DNA from: Snodgrassella sp945267035 | Lineage (GTDB): Bacteria > Pseudomonadota > Gammaproteobacteria > Burkholderiales > Neisseriaceae | DNA length: 64,000 nucleotides | NCBI RefSeq assembly: GCF_026535915.1 | Contig: NZ_JAFNPF010000001.1 | Location: forward strand, 1,426,001-1,490,000 | Reading direction: 5' to 3' | In this document: in pieces, positions 27,015 through 35,736 of the stretch | Position numbering within the stretch: position 1 is the first letter of the stretch | Layout of the letters: every line of letters begins with the position of its first letter | Notes under the pieces: generated by a model | What the model saw: the letters and a program-made list of their open reading frames with translations, nothing else | Database searches by the model: none | What the model was told of the DNA's origin: nothing | Program-made: the position numbers and the translations under genes

Positions 27015-27608
27015 AGCTGTGCGCTTACCATCATTTTCTGTGCCACTTTGCTACTTGGGGTATTGCAGCAGGCATACGCTGACACCACCCGCTATGCTTT
27101 TTGCGGATATTCAACCATTGCGGCTGCGGGTATTTAAATTAATCGCTAGTTCTTTTTGGCGTGCTGGAATTTTAGTTATTATTTAACAGCCCGCTAACAC
27201 TGCTGTCATTGCCGCCACCAGAGAAATGTTAGCGAATACCTTTTGCTTAGAACTCATCGATTGCATCAACCTAGCTCTTCAAGCTATAGCATTGATCGTA
27301 GTATTTACGGGCGGTAGCTTAGCCTCTGCTGCAATAATCGCAGCCATTGTTTGCGTATTGCATTATCCGTATTGGCAGTCTACAACATGGCACCAGACAT
27401 GTTCATGTTTCGAGCCATGTCTATCCGGCAACAAAATAATAAAATTAATGCAATTTATTGGGCAGCCCAGGCTCTGGTAAGCGTACTCGCTTTCCCCATG
27501 GGATGAGTTTTAGCCCGCGTAGACACCGATAAAGAATGGGCGTTTGATCAATTAACTGTTAATTTGACAAATAATGTAATCAAACACCAGCCTGAAGCAG
27601 GGACTTAA
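27015..27608 (+). pseudogene. decayed gene for a membrane protein
   Basis: Protein-like sequence continues across this region but needs frame changes and passes stops. One frame gives LTIIFCATLLLGVLQQAY. Then MLFADIQPLRLRVFKLIASSFWRAGILVII, a stop, and NTAVIAATREMLANTFCLELIDCINLALQAIALIVVF continue in a second frame. A further shift gives MAPDMFMFRAMSIRQQNNKINAIYWAAQALVSVLAFPMG, a TGA, then VLARVDTDKEWAFDQLTVNLTNNVIKHQP. Alternating hydrophobic and charged segments indicate an inner-membrane protein. I could not identify the family. The longest intact piece (27226-27480) should not be annotated as a gene. Gene-free AT-rich DNA lies on both sides (26544-27014 and 27609-27895). Confidence 0.45.
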
Positions 27609-27895
27609 TACGCTTAGACACCTTGCTTTATGCGCAAGTTTTCGGTCTTGGTTGATTTGCCGTAAATTGCTCAGGTCATTAACACGAAACCAGTTTAAAC
27701 CAAGCTAATATAGTCAGATTGTTCCAAATGGCATATAATTGAACAGAATAACAAATTAGATATAATTATATCTGTGAATTTAGATTCTTATGCTAACTGA
27801 TAGATTTGATGAAAAGAAGACTATTTAGAAAATGAAAATTCTGAACTTTAAAATTTTCAAATGGGAAAAATATTGATCACTGTATAGCGTTGAGA

Positions 27896-27983
27896 TGGTG
27901 CCCAGAAGAAGACTCGAACTTCCACACCCTAAACGGGCACTAGGACCTGAACCTAGCGCGTCTACCAATTCCGCCATCTGGGC
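27896..27983 (-). tRNA. tRNA-Leu (anticodon CAG)
   Basis: On the minus strand the acceptor stem GCCCAGA pairs with TCTGGGC. The D-loop has GGTAGACGCG, the anticodon stem-loop is CTAGG-TTCAGGT-CCTAG (CAG), and a class II variable arm (TGCCCGTTTAGGGTGT) and the T-arm GGAAGTTCGAGTCTTC follow. The discriminator A is followed by an encoded CCA. Reads CUG codons. It is head-to-head with rnr. Confidence 0.95.
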
Positions 27984-28002
27984 TTTTGCAACTATTGCTG
28001 CT

Positions 28003-28028
28003 TTCGGTTAAAGTAGATGTTTACCGAA
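28003..28028. promoter_or_regulatory. inverted repeat between tRNA-Leu and rnr
   Basis: TTCGGTTAAA and TTTACCGAA form a 9-bp stem with one bulged T and a 7-base spacer in the 86-bp divergent gap. It could be an operator or part of either promoter. Function is unknown. Confidence 0.35.
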
Positions 28029-28069
28029 GACCTGAATTATATATTCTCAAAAAAGATTGTCAACACCTT

Positions 28070-30331
28070 ATGAAGAAAAAATCAGATTTACGCCATCAAG
28101 ATCCTTATCTTGAACGTGAGTTACAACGATATATCAATCCATTACCCAGTAGAGAATGGATTCTTAAGATTTTGGAAAAAATTGGTATACCGGTTAACAC
28201 ATCCGTTTTGGCAAAAAAACTCAGTATTACTCCCGAAGAAAAAGCATTTTTCGAGCGTCGACTTAATGCGATGGCCAGAGATGGACAGGTACTGATCAAT
28301 CGCCGCGGTGCTGTGTGTGTGGCTGACAAATTGGCTTTGGTGAAATGTCGGGTCGAAGTACATAAAGATGATTTTGGTTTTGCCGTTCCGTTAAATCCGG
28401 CTGATGGTCATGATTTCGTCTTATACGCTCGACAAATGCTCGGTTTAATGAATGGTGATATTGTCACGGTACGCCCCATTGGTCTGGATCGGAAAGGTCG
28501 TCGGGAAGGACAGGTGCTGGACATCATCGAACGAGCTAATAAAGACGTAGTAGGCAGATTAAAATTGGAACATGGTGTGGCGCTATTGATTCCGGAAGAT
28601 AAACGCCTCGGTGCCAGTATTGTGCTGCAACCTCATTCTGTCGGAAAAGCAAAAGCTGGGCAGGTTGTGGTTGCTAAAATCGAATCTTATCCCGATGCGA
28701 CCCAGGCAGCGGTGGCTCGTGTCACTGAAATTCTGGGTGACTATGCCGATAGTGGCATGGAAATCGAAATTGCTGTGCGCAAGCATCACTTGCCACATCA
28801 ATTTAGTCCTGCCTGTCTGCAACAAGCACAAAAAATCCCTGATCAGGTCAAGGCAGCGGATTATAAAAATCGAGTGGATTTGCGCGACTTACCCTTAATC
28901 ACTATTGATGGCGAAACTGCCCGTGATTTTGATGATGCGGTGTATGCGGAGAAAAAAGGTCGTAATTATCGTCTGGTGGTGGCCATTGCCGATGTCAGCC
29001 ATTACGTGAAACCAGATGATGCCATTGACACGGATGCTCTTGAGCGCGCTACCAGTGTGTATTTCCCACGTCGGGTGATCCCCATGCTACCGGAAAAACT
29101 ATCCAACGGTATCTGTTCACTCAATCCCAATGTTGAACGCTTGTGCATGGTTTGCGATATGGAAATTACCTATGCAGGTAATATCAAGTCCTATCTATTT
29201 TACCCAGCTGTAATGCGTTCACATGCGCGTCTAACTTACACCCAAACATGGGATTGGATCAGCAATGATCAATTCGATGACCCGCTTAAACAACACGTTT
29301 TAAATCTGTATCACCTTTACCAGATTCTATTGAAAAAACGCCAGCAACGAGGCGCTATGGAATTTGATACGGTTGAAACTCAAATGATCTTCAACAAATT
29401 AGGCAAAATTGAACGCATCATCCCTGTGAAGCGGAATGAAGCGCATCGCCTAATTGAAGAATGTATGCTTGCAGCCAATGTTTGCGCAGCGGAATTTTTA
29501 CATAAGCATAAACACCCTGCTCTGTATCGCAATCATGCCGGTCCAACTGCAGACCGACTAAATAACTTACGCGAACAATTGGGTTTATTGGGCTTAAAGC
29601 TGCAAGGTGGAGATAAACCCACACCAAAAGATTATGCCCATTTATTTGAAGAAATTAAAACGCGTCCAGACCGGCAAATTATTGAAGTCATGATGTTACG
29701 CTCTATGCAACAGGCAGTATATGAGCCGCATAATATCGGGCACTTTGGTTTGGCCTATCCCGCTTACACCCATTTTACCTCACCAATCCGCCGTTACCCG
29801 GATTTAACCGTCCATCGAGCCATCAAAGCAGTCCTTAACCATACTACCTATCAGCCAAAATCCTGGCAGGATTTGGGTATTTGGTGCTCACAAGCAGAAC
29901 GCAAAGCGGATAATGCCAGCCGTGATGTAGATAATTGGCTCAAAACCTACTACATGCGCGATAAAATTGGCGAAGTTTTCTCAGGTACCATTTCTGGCAT
30001 GGCCAATTTTGGACTATTTGTCACCTTAGATGATATTTATATAGACGGCATGGTACACATTAGTGATCTTGGCGAAGACTATTTCAACTATCATCCTGAG
30101 CTTATGGCCATCATTGGCGAGCGCAGTGGAATACGTTTTAAACTGGGTGACAAAGTAACCGTAAGAGTCGCTCGGGCAGATCTGGATCACAGTCGCATTG
30201 ATCTAACATTGCTCAGTAGCAATAGCAAAACGAAACGCCATAAAACTAAAAAATCCACTCAAATCAAAACAGAGAGCAGCAACAAAAAACGTTCTGGCAA
30301 ATCCCGAACTCGTAAAAAAGAGAGAAAATAG
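28070..30331 (+). CDS. rnr: ribonuclease R
   Basis: 754 residues from the ATG at 28070 (MKKKSDLRHQDPYLERELQRY). The frame opens earlier, but upstream codons lie next to the tRNA promoter. Domain order: winged-helix-like N-terminus, cold-shock domains (VEVHKDDFGFAVPL and following), the RNB catalytic domain (RDLPLITIDGETARDFDDAVYAE with the metal-binding Asp cluster), and an S1 domain (GEVFSGTISGMANFGLFVTLDDIYIDGMVHIS). A very basic tail ends in SGKSRTRKKERK. It degrades structured RNA 3' to 5' and serves in RNA quality control and cold or stationary-phase adaptation. The Lys-rich tail is typical of RNase R and absent from RNase II. Confidence 0.95.
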   Translation: MKKKSDLRHQDPYLERELQRYINPLPSREWILKILEKIGIPVNTSVLAKKLSITPEEKAFFERRLNAMARDGQVLINRRGAVCVADKLALVKCRVEVHKDDFGFAVPLNPADGHDFVLYARQMLGLMNGDIVTVRPIGLDRKGRREGQVLDIIERANKDVVGRLKLEHGVALLIPEDKRLGASIVLQPHSVGKAKAGQVVVAKIESYPDATQAAVARVTEILGDYADSGMEIEIAVRKHHLPHQFSPACLQQAQKIPDQVKAADYKNRVDLRDLPLITIDGETARDFDDAVYAEKKGRNYRLVVAIADVSHYVKPDDAIDTDALERATSVYFPRRVIPMLPEKLSNGICSLNPNVERLCMVCDMEITYAGNIKSYLFYPAVMRSHARLTYTQTWDWISNDQFDDPLKQHVLNLYHLYQILLKKRQQRGAMEFDTVETQMIFNKLGKIERIIPVKRNEAHRLIEECMLAANVCAAEFLHKHKHPALYRNHAGPTADRLNNLREQLGLLGLKLQGGDKPTPKDYAHLFEEIKTRPDRQIIEVMMLRSMQQAVYEPHNIGHFGLAYPAYTHFTSPIRRYPDLTVHRAIKAVLNHTTYQPKSWQDLGIWCSQAERKADNASRDVDNWLKTYYMRDKIGEVFSGTISGMANFGLFVTLDDIYIDGMVHISDLGEDYFNYHPELMAIIGERSGIRFKLGDKVTVRVARADLDHSRIDLTLLSSNSKTKRHKTKKSTQIKTESSNKKRSGKSRTRKKERK

Positions 30332-30402
30332 CGTTTTTTTAATTACCAATGCAATATTGGAAAACTAAAGTCAGATCTGATATGGGCTTGATCTGCTGAG
30401 AT

Positions 30403-30437
30403 ATACCAGCTCGCTATGTTTACTAGCGAGCTGGTAT
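30403..30437 (+). terminator. long perfect stem-loop after rnr
   Basis: ATACCAGCTCGCTA and TAGCGAGCTGGTAT form a perfect 14-bp stem with a 7-base loop, about 70 bp after the rnr stop codon. No T-run follows, so it may act as an RNA-stabilising 3' structure or a rho-assisted terminator. Confidence 0.6.
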
Positions 30438-30625
30438 AGCTTCATAAATCTTGGATTAATCTGCATAAACAGCACACCATGTTTCACCCACAAGCTGTGG
30501 TCAAGGTCACTGATTTATTCCATAACCTTGAAATTAAAGGTCGTTTTTTTACCCACAATCTGTATTTTTACCGAACAAGCTTTGTTAAAATACCTGTCTA
30601 TAATAATTTATCAGGAAAACACATC

Positions 30626-31300
30626 ATGAATCCAACCGTTCAGGTTACCGATATTCAGCGCCCCGAATTAATACCCCCGAACCAAGCCAATAAGGTTCTG
30701 CTGCATTCCTGCTGTGCACCTTGTTCTGGTGAGGTTATGGAAGCCATGCTGGCTGCCGGCATAGATTACACCATTTATTTCTATAACCCCAACATTCATC
30801 CCAAAAAAGAGTATGAAATTCGCAAGGATGAAAACAAAGCCTTCGCCGAAAAATTCAACATCCCGTTTGTAGATGCCGACTATGATATGGATAACTGGTT
30901 TGAGCGTGCCAAAGGCATGGAATTTGAACCCGAACGCGGTATCCGTTGTACCATGTGTTTTGATATGCGTCTTGAAAGAACTGCACTGTATGCCTTCGAA
31001 AATGGCTTTCCTGTCTTCACCACCTCGTTGGGTATTTCACGCTGGAAAAACATGCAGCAGGTTAATTCTTGTGGTATGCGAGCCGCAGAAAAATATCCAG
31101 AAATCACCTATTGGGACTATAACTGGCGCAAAGGTGGTGGCAGCCAACGCATGGTCGAAATTAGCAAACGTGAACAGTTTTACCAGCAAGAATATTGCGG
31201 CTGTATTTACTCTTTAAGAGATTCCAATAACTGGCGCCGTGAACATGGACGTGAAACAATCAAAATTGGAACCAAATTCTATGGCATTGAAGAAGTTTAA
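30626..31300 (+). CDS. queH: epoxyqueuosine reductase QueH
   Basis: 224 residues from the ATG at 30626 (MNPTVQVTDIQRPELIPP), which has AGGAAA upstream. The frame is open 49 codons earlier, but those do not look coding. Conserved cysteines for the iron-sulfur cluster and second metal site are in LLHSCCAPCSGEVMEAML, GIRCTMCFDMRLERTA and EYCGCIYSLRDSNNWRRE. QueH (DUF208) performs the last step of queuosine synthesis in tRNA, replacing the unrelated QueG. No other que genes are in the window. It sits alone between rnr and an AEC carrier. Confidence 0.93.
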   Translation: MNPTVQVTDIQRPELIPPNQANKVLLHSCCAPCSGEVMEAMLAAGIDYTIYFYNPNIHPKKEYEIRKDENKAFAEKFNIPFVDADYDMDNWFERAKGMEFEPERGIRCTMCFDMRLERTALYAFENGFPVFTTSLGISRWKNMQQVNSCGMRAAEKYPEITYWDYNWRKGGGSQRMVEISKREQFYQQEYCGCIYSLRDSNNWRREHGRETIKIGTKFYGIEEV

Positions 31301-31615
31301 TTGATTATATTCAACGAATAATTGAGGTATAAGCATTGATGTTTAGAATACTATCGAATTTTCTGGCTGTTTACCTCAATTTCAACCAATCTTACGGCAT
31401 ACAAATTTAGGTGTTTGCTGCAATTCAAACTTATTATGCCCATGCTGCTGGTGTAAAAACCCTTAATATAAACAGATTAATATTTATCAGCTGTGTATAC
31501 ACTCAGTGCGCTCTAACCTAAAATACCACTTTGATCAATGTTTACGCCAGATTGGCCGTAACAACACACTAGATATTATTGGATGATGACCAAACATCCA
31601 GCCTTGGGGTGAGCT
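31301..31615. other. gene-free stretch between queH and the AEC carrier
   Basis: About 315 bp, AT-rich, with stops in all frames. It presumably holds the promoter of the carrier gene; no strong element is obvious. Confidence 0.45.
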
Positions 31616-32539
31616 ATGCAGTTTTTCATGATTCTGTTACCGATATTTGGTATCTTTATTGTTGGTTATATCGCTCAAAAAACCTTAAGTTTTGATGTAG
31701 CCAATTTATCCAAAATGTCGTTATATGTGCTTTCACCATTTCTGGCCTTCAAAGCTTTTTATACTCATAACTTAAACTTCGATTATCTCTTTTACCTATT
31801 CTACATATTTGGGTTATGTTTTTTTCTGGTCATTGTGGTGTCCATTTGGTCAGTATGCTGGAAATACACCACTTCAGAACGTTGTGCCATGATTTTAAGT
31901 TCTTGTTTTATGAACAATGGAAACTACGGCATGCCTGTATTACTGGTATTTTTCGGTCAGATTGGCTTTGATTTGGGCGTTATCATGATGGTATTACAGC
32001 AATTTGTCATGTGCACAGTAGGCGTTTACTATGCAGTTAAGGGGAGCACAGATACATCCATAACCGGTCAAAAAGCCGTATTGAAAACAGTCATCCGTAT
32101 GCCGGTTGCTTATGGTGCTTTTTTGGGTATTTTATTTCAGCTGTGTCACATTCCCTTGTCTAAATCTGTGATGACCTCAATCAGCATGATCGGAGATTCT
32201 TCTATAGTCATCATCATGATTATTTTGGGTATGCAATTAGCAAAAATCAAAATCACTCAGCTTGACTATGGCAAAATCAGCTTTGCCTTAGTCACCAAAA
32301 TGATCGCGTCCCCTTTAATAGCAACCATACTGGTCTATTTCTTGCCTATTCCTAGCGTTTATAAGCAAATTCTCATCGTTTTGGCCGCTATGCCTTCGGC
32401 AGCCAATACCACATTGCTTTCTGTGCAGTTTGATACTCATCCCGAATTGGTTTCCAGCGCAACATTATTCAGTACTTTACTCAGTCTAGTTACCCTGCCG
32501 ATTGTGCTATGGCTGGTTGGCACGCCAGTGCCCAGCTAA
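31616..32539 (+). CDS. AEC-family transporter (auxin efflux carrier-like)
   Basis: 307 residues with about ten hydrophobic segments in two halves of five, the AEC/BART fold. Family features include the first helix FMILLPIFGIFIVGYIAQK, the SCFMNNGNYGMPVLLVFFG loop in the first half, and the matching LAAMPSAANTTLLSVQF in the second, which form the crossover region of the transport site. Bacterial AEC proteins export or import organic acids such as malate or malonate; the substrate is unknown here. Single gene, with a weak GGGGTGAG upstream of the ATG. Confidence 0.85.
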   Translation: MQFFMILLPIFGIFIVGYIAQKTLSFDVANLSKMSLYVLSPFLAFKAFYTHNLNFDYLFYLFYIFGLCFFLVIVVSIWSVCWKYTTSERCAMILSSCFMNNGNYGMPVLLVFFGQIGFDLGVIMMVLQQFVMCTVGVYYAVKGSTDTSITGQKAVLKTVIRMPVAYGAFLGILFQLCHIPLSKSVMTSISMIGDSSIVIIMIILGMQLAKIKITQLDYGKISFALVTKMIASPLIATILVYFLPIPSVYKQILIVLAAMPSAANTTLLSVQFDTHPELVSSATLFSTLLSLVTLPIVLWLVGTPVPS

Positions 32540-32808
32540 TCATTTCCTACAGAGCCAAACCAGCTAAGCATAGTTAAGTCGCCACCTATTCTTGTTTAAA
32601 CAGAAGCGCGACTTCGTTGCATTGATTATTGGATTGAATAGTAGATTAAAAAAGTCATCAAAAATCCGGTTTATTTCAATCGCCAGTAACATGAAAAGAC
32701 GACTGACTATCCGCTTGCGTAAGCTGGAAGTAAAAATTCAAGTTACCTTAGCAAACTTATTTATAATGCTTACTTAAATTGCAAATTAATTAAGTCAAAG
32801 GAATAACG

Positions 32809-33141
32809 ATGAGTCAATGGTTATATCTTGCTATCGCCATTTTAGCGGAAGTTTTTGCTACCAGCATGCTTAAGCTCAGTAACGGTTTTACTCGTCTCAT
32901 ACCTAGCGCCTGTTCGATTATCGGCTATATGGTTTCCTTTTATTGTTTGTCTCAGACGCTTAAAACCATGCCGGTAGGAATTGCTTATGCAGTTTGGTCA
33001 GGAATAGGTATTGTTTGTGTATCCTTAATTGCCTGGGTTAAATTTGGACAAAAATTGGATCTGGCAGCAATTATCGGTATCGGGTTTATATTGGTAGGTG
33101 TTTTAGTCATAAACTTATTGTCCAAATCGATGACCCATTAA
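32809..33141 (+). CDS. small multidrug resistance (SMR) efflux protein
   Basis: 110 residues with four membrane helices. The essential membrane Glu is in the first helix (ILAEVFATSMLKLS). The EmrE/QacE-type residues GFTRLIPS, MPVGIAYAVWSGIGIV and the GIGFILVGVLVINL ending are present. SMR proteins work as antiparallel dimers exchanging protons for cationic compounds. The Tyr/Trp pattern (IAYAVWSG) favours the Qac/EmrE subgroup over the guanidinium exporters (Gdx/SugE), but this is not certain. It is convergent with hfq, with a shared terminator. Confidence 0.88.
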   Translation: MSQWLYLAIAILAEVFATSMLKLSNGFTRLIPSACSIIGYMVSFYCLSQTLKTMPVGIAYAVWSGIGIVCVSLIAWVKFGQKLDLAAIIGIGFILVGVLVINLLSKSMTH

Positions 33142-33143
33142 AT

Positions 33144-33174
33144 AAAAAAAAACCGTGATTCACACGGTTTTTTT
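33144..33174. terminator. bidirectional terminator between the SMR gene and hfq
   Basis: AAAAAAACCGTG and CACGGTTTTTTT flank a 5-base loop, with A-run and T-run on either side. It can therefore end transcription from both converging genes. Confidence 0.9.
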
Positions 33175-33193
33175 ATTAATTGCAATTATCTTA

Positions 33194-33442
33194 CTACTCA
33201 GTAGGGGCAGATTTTGGTTCATGTTGCAAACTTACTGCACGGGCAGGGACGATAGTAGAAATGGCATGTTTATACACCATTTGGGTCACAGAAGTGTTAC
33301 GCAGTAACACAACATATTGATCAAAAGATTCAACCTGTCCTTGAAGTTTAATGCCATTAACTAAATAAATAGAAACTGGCACATACTCTTTACGTAGTGC
33401 ATTCAAGAAAGGATCTTGTAACATTTGTCCTTTGGCGCTCAT
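33194..33442 (-). CDS. hfq: RNA chaperone Hfq
   Basis: 82 residues, short-tailed. Sm1 motif region: LQDPFLNALRKEYVPVSIYLVNGIKLQGQVESFDQYVVLL; Sm2 motif: MVYKHAISTIVPAR with the Hfq signature YKHAIST. It forms a hexameric ring that pairs small RNAs with mRNAs. The C-terminal tail is only about 15 residues, as in Neisseria. It lies downstream of der on the same strand, 85 bp apart, rather than beside miaA as in enterobacteria. Confidence 0.96.
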   Translation of the reverse strand: MSAKGQMLQDPFLNALRKEYVPVSIYLVNGIKLQGQVESFDQYVVLLRNTSVTQMVYKHAISTIVPARAVSLQHEPKSAPTE

Positions 33443-33526
33443 TTAAATACTCCGTTATTTTGATTATGTGATCGCTAAACTATTCTTGAGTTAAGCTCTT
33501 AGTTAAGCATGTCCAATGCTAACACA

Positions 33527-34978
33527 TTACCGTGCATTTGTTTTCTTAGATTTGACATTATTTTTACGCTTTACCTGCTTTTTCGATTTTTTAATCTCTT
33601 CACGCTTAGCAATTCGGTTGCTCAGTTTTACGCGTCGCAGAGATTGCTTAGGTTTGGACTCCTTTTCATCGTAAGGATTAGCATTAACATTATACTGTAT
33701 TCGTAAAGGTGTACCCTGTAAATGAAAAGCCTTACGGAATGTTTGGGTCAAATACCGCGTATATGCATCACTGATATGTTGCAATGCATTACCATGAATG
33801 ACAATAACAGGAGGATTCATACCTCCCTGATGTGCGTATCGCATTTTAGGACGGATTAAACCAGCTCTTGGTGGTTGCTGACGTTCCAAGGCTGTTTGTA
33901 ACACGCGAGTCAGTTTAGGCGTAGACAATTTGATCATTGCAGCATCATAAGCAGCCTGAATAGATGCAAATAATCCATCTATGCCCTTTTCTTTTAAGGC
34001 AGAAATAAAATGAAATTTCGCAAAGTCTAGAAAATAAAGTTTGCGTGCAATGTCCCTTTTCACCTGTTCCTTGCGTTCATTATCAATACCATCCCATTTA
34101 TTGACGGCCACCACTAGTGCCCTTCCAGCCTCCAAGGCAAATCCAGCTATAGTAGCATCCTGATCCGCTATATCCTGCTGCGCATCCAGCACCAATACGG
34201 CAACATTCGCTGCCTCAATTGCCTGCATGGCTTTAATCACTGAAAATTTTTCTATAGCATCATCTACTTTACCGCGACGACGTACCCCAGCTGTATCAAT
34301 AATAGTAAAAGGATGGTTATCACGAACAAAATCTATATGAATTGAATCGCGCGTAGTGCCAGCCATATCAAAGGCAATGACGCGTTCTTCACCCAAAATC
34401 GTATTCACCAAAGTAGATTTACCTACATTAGGACGACCGATGATGGCGAAAGTGGGATGTTGATTGGTCTTTTCCTCTTCTTCATCAGGAAAATCTTCCA
34501 ATACTGATTCCATTAGATGGTAAACACCATCTCCATGCGCACCAGAAATAACAATAGGTTCACCTAGACTGAGCTCATAAAATTCCGCTGCTAACACTGA
34601 TTGATTAGCCCCTTCACCTTTATTCACCACCAGATACACCGGCCGAGTGCTTTTGCGCAAATGATTGGCAATAATTTGATCTTGTGGCGTCAATCCGGTA
34701 CGTCCGTCTACCAGAAAAATAATCGCATCTGCTTCATCAACAGCCTGTAAAGTATGCCGCGCCATCTCATACAGAATGCCACTATCCACCACCGGTTCAA
34801 AACCACCAGTGTCAACCACTAAATAAGGCTTAGTTCCTACTCGGCCGTGACCATAGTGACGGTCACGAGTCAAACCTGGCACGTCTGCGACCAGAGCATC
34901 TTTAGTACGAGTCAACCGATTAAACAAGGTAGACTTACCCACATTAGGTCGACCAACCAAAACAATTGTTGGTTTCAT
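33527..34978 (-). CDS. der: ribosome-assembly GTPase Der (EngA)
   Basis: Two consecutive GTPase domains with G1 GRPNVGKST at about residues 9-17 and again at about 180-188. G3 motifs are DTGGFEP and DTAGVRRRG; G4 motifs are NKGE and NKWD. A KH-like C-terminal domain and a very basic tail rich in Lys/Arg follow. Der matures the 50S subunit. The first G4 reads NKGE where NKxD is usual. The frame extends to a TTG at 34993, but ATG at 34978 (MKPTIVLVGRPN) matches relatives; the ATG at 34981 is equally possible. It follows yfgM without an intervening bamB. Confidence 0.94.
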   Translation of the reverse strand: MKPTIVLVGRPNVGKSTLFNRLTRTKDALVADVPGLTRDRHYGHGRVGTKPYLVVDTGGFEPVVDSGILYEMARHTLQAVDEADAIIFLVDGRTGLTPQDQIIANHLRKSTRPVYLVVNKGEGANQSVLAAEFYELSLGEPIVISGAHGDGVYHLMESVLEDFPDEEEEKTNQHPTFAIIGRPNVGKSTLVNTILGEERVIAFDMAGTTRDSIHIDFVRDNHPFTIIDTAGVRRRGKVDDAIEKFSVIKAMQAIEAANVAVLVLDAQQDIADQDATIAGFALEAGRALVVAVNKWDGIDNERKEQVKRDIARKLYFLDFAKFHFISALKEKGIDGLFASIQAAYDAAMIKLSTPKLTRVLQTALERQQPPRAGLIRPKMRYAHQGGMNPPVIVIHGNALQHISDAYTRYLTQTFRKAFHLQGTPLRIQYNVNANPYDEKESKPKQSLRRVKLSNRIAKREEIKKSKKQVKRKNNVKSKKTNAR

Positions 34979-35109
34979 CATCTTTACTTTCAATATTTTA
35001 CGCTGTCAATAAACAGCAAGAGCTTGCTCAAGGCAAGCCGTTCAAAATCTCCACAAGCCTGAATGTCCTTTACAATATTGACAGGAACATTCAGGCTAAA
35101 TTCCATGCA

Positions 35110-35736
35110 TTAATTCAGAGTATAGATTTTCATCTGAATAATTTCTCGCTGCACGTTTTCTTTTGGCAGTAAGTTTAGTACTTGCTGATAAGCAGCAACG
35201 GCGTCAGCATTTTTCTTTTGTGCTTGCAAAATATCGCCTTTGGTCTCCAGCAAGGTTGGTTTATATTGATTATCCACTTGCACATCAAGTGCCTTTAGCG
35301 CCTCTGGAAATTTATTTTGCTGTAAATAAACCGTAGCCAGACGCTGGGCAACGATAGTTTGCAACAACTCGCTGTCTTGTCTGGATTTAACCCATTGCAA
35401 ATGTTGAATCGCTTCATCATATTTGCCGTTATCAAAAGCCGTTCCCGCCATCATCAATGTTGCTTGAACGGTATTCATGGTATCTGGATACTCTTTTTGC
35501 AATTGCATCAAAGCTTTTTTGCTGCCTTCGAGATTATTTTCTTGTGCCTGAGTAACAAAAGTTTCAAACACACCTGCTGCTTTTTCATTATTACTGCGCA
35601 AATGTCCTTGATAAAGAATATAACCCAGATAAGATAAAGCTAAAATTACCAATACTGCAAAAAGCCAGCGCCCCCAACGTTGCCAGAAAAATTTGAAATT
35701 GGCTACTTCTTGTTCATCTTGAATATGTACAACCAT
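35110..35736 (-). CDS. yfgM: YfgM-like tetratricopeptide membrane protein
   Basis: 208 residues. A short cytoplasmic N-terminus, a membrane anchor (residues about 25-47; WGRWLFAVLVILALSYLGYILY), then a periplasmic domain of tetratricopeptide-like helices (KALMQLQKEYPDT, GKYDEAIQHLQWVKS, QNKFPEALKALDVQV). YfgM associates with the SecYEG translocon and the chaperone PpiD in E. coli. Its stop overlaps the neighbouring hisS boundary: the yfgM ATG shares base 35736 with the end of hisS. The operon order hisS-yfgM-der matches other proteobacteria except for the missing bamB. Confidence 0.87.
   Translation of the reverse strand: MVVHIQDEQEVANFKFFWQRWGRWLFAVLVILALSYLGYILYQGHLRSNNEKAAGVFETFVTQAQENNLEGSKKALMQLQKEYPDTMNTVQATLMMAGTAFDNGKYDEAIQHLQWVKSRQDSELLQTIVAQRLATVYLQQNKFPEALKALDVQVDNQYKPTLLETKGDILQAQKKNADAVAAYQQVLNLLPKENVQREIIQMKIYTLN

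Noticed and set aside
32592..32777. 61-codon plus-strand frame between the AEC carrier and the SMR gene
   Set aside because: Basic, low-complexity composition, no ribosome-binding site and no recognisable motif; probably chance.
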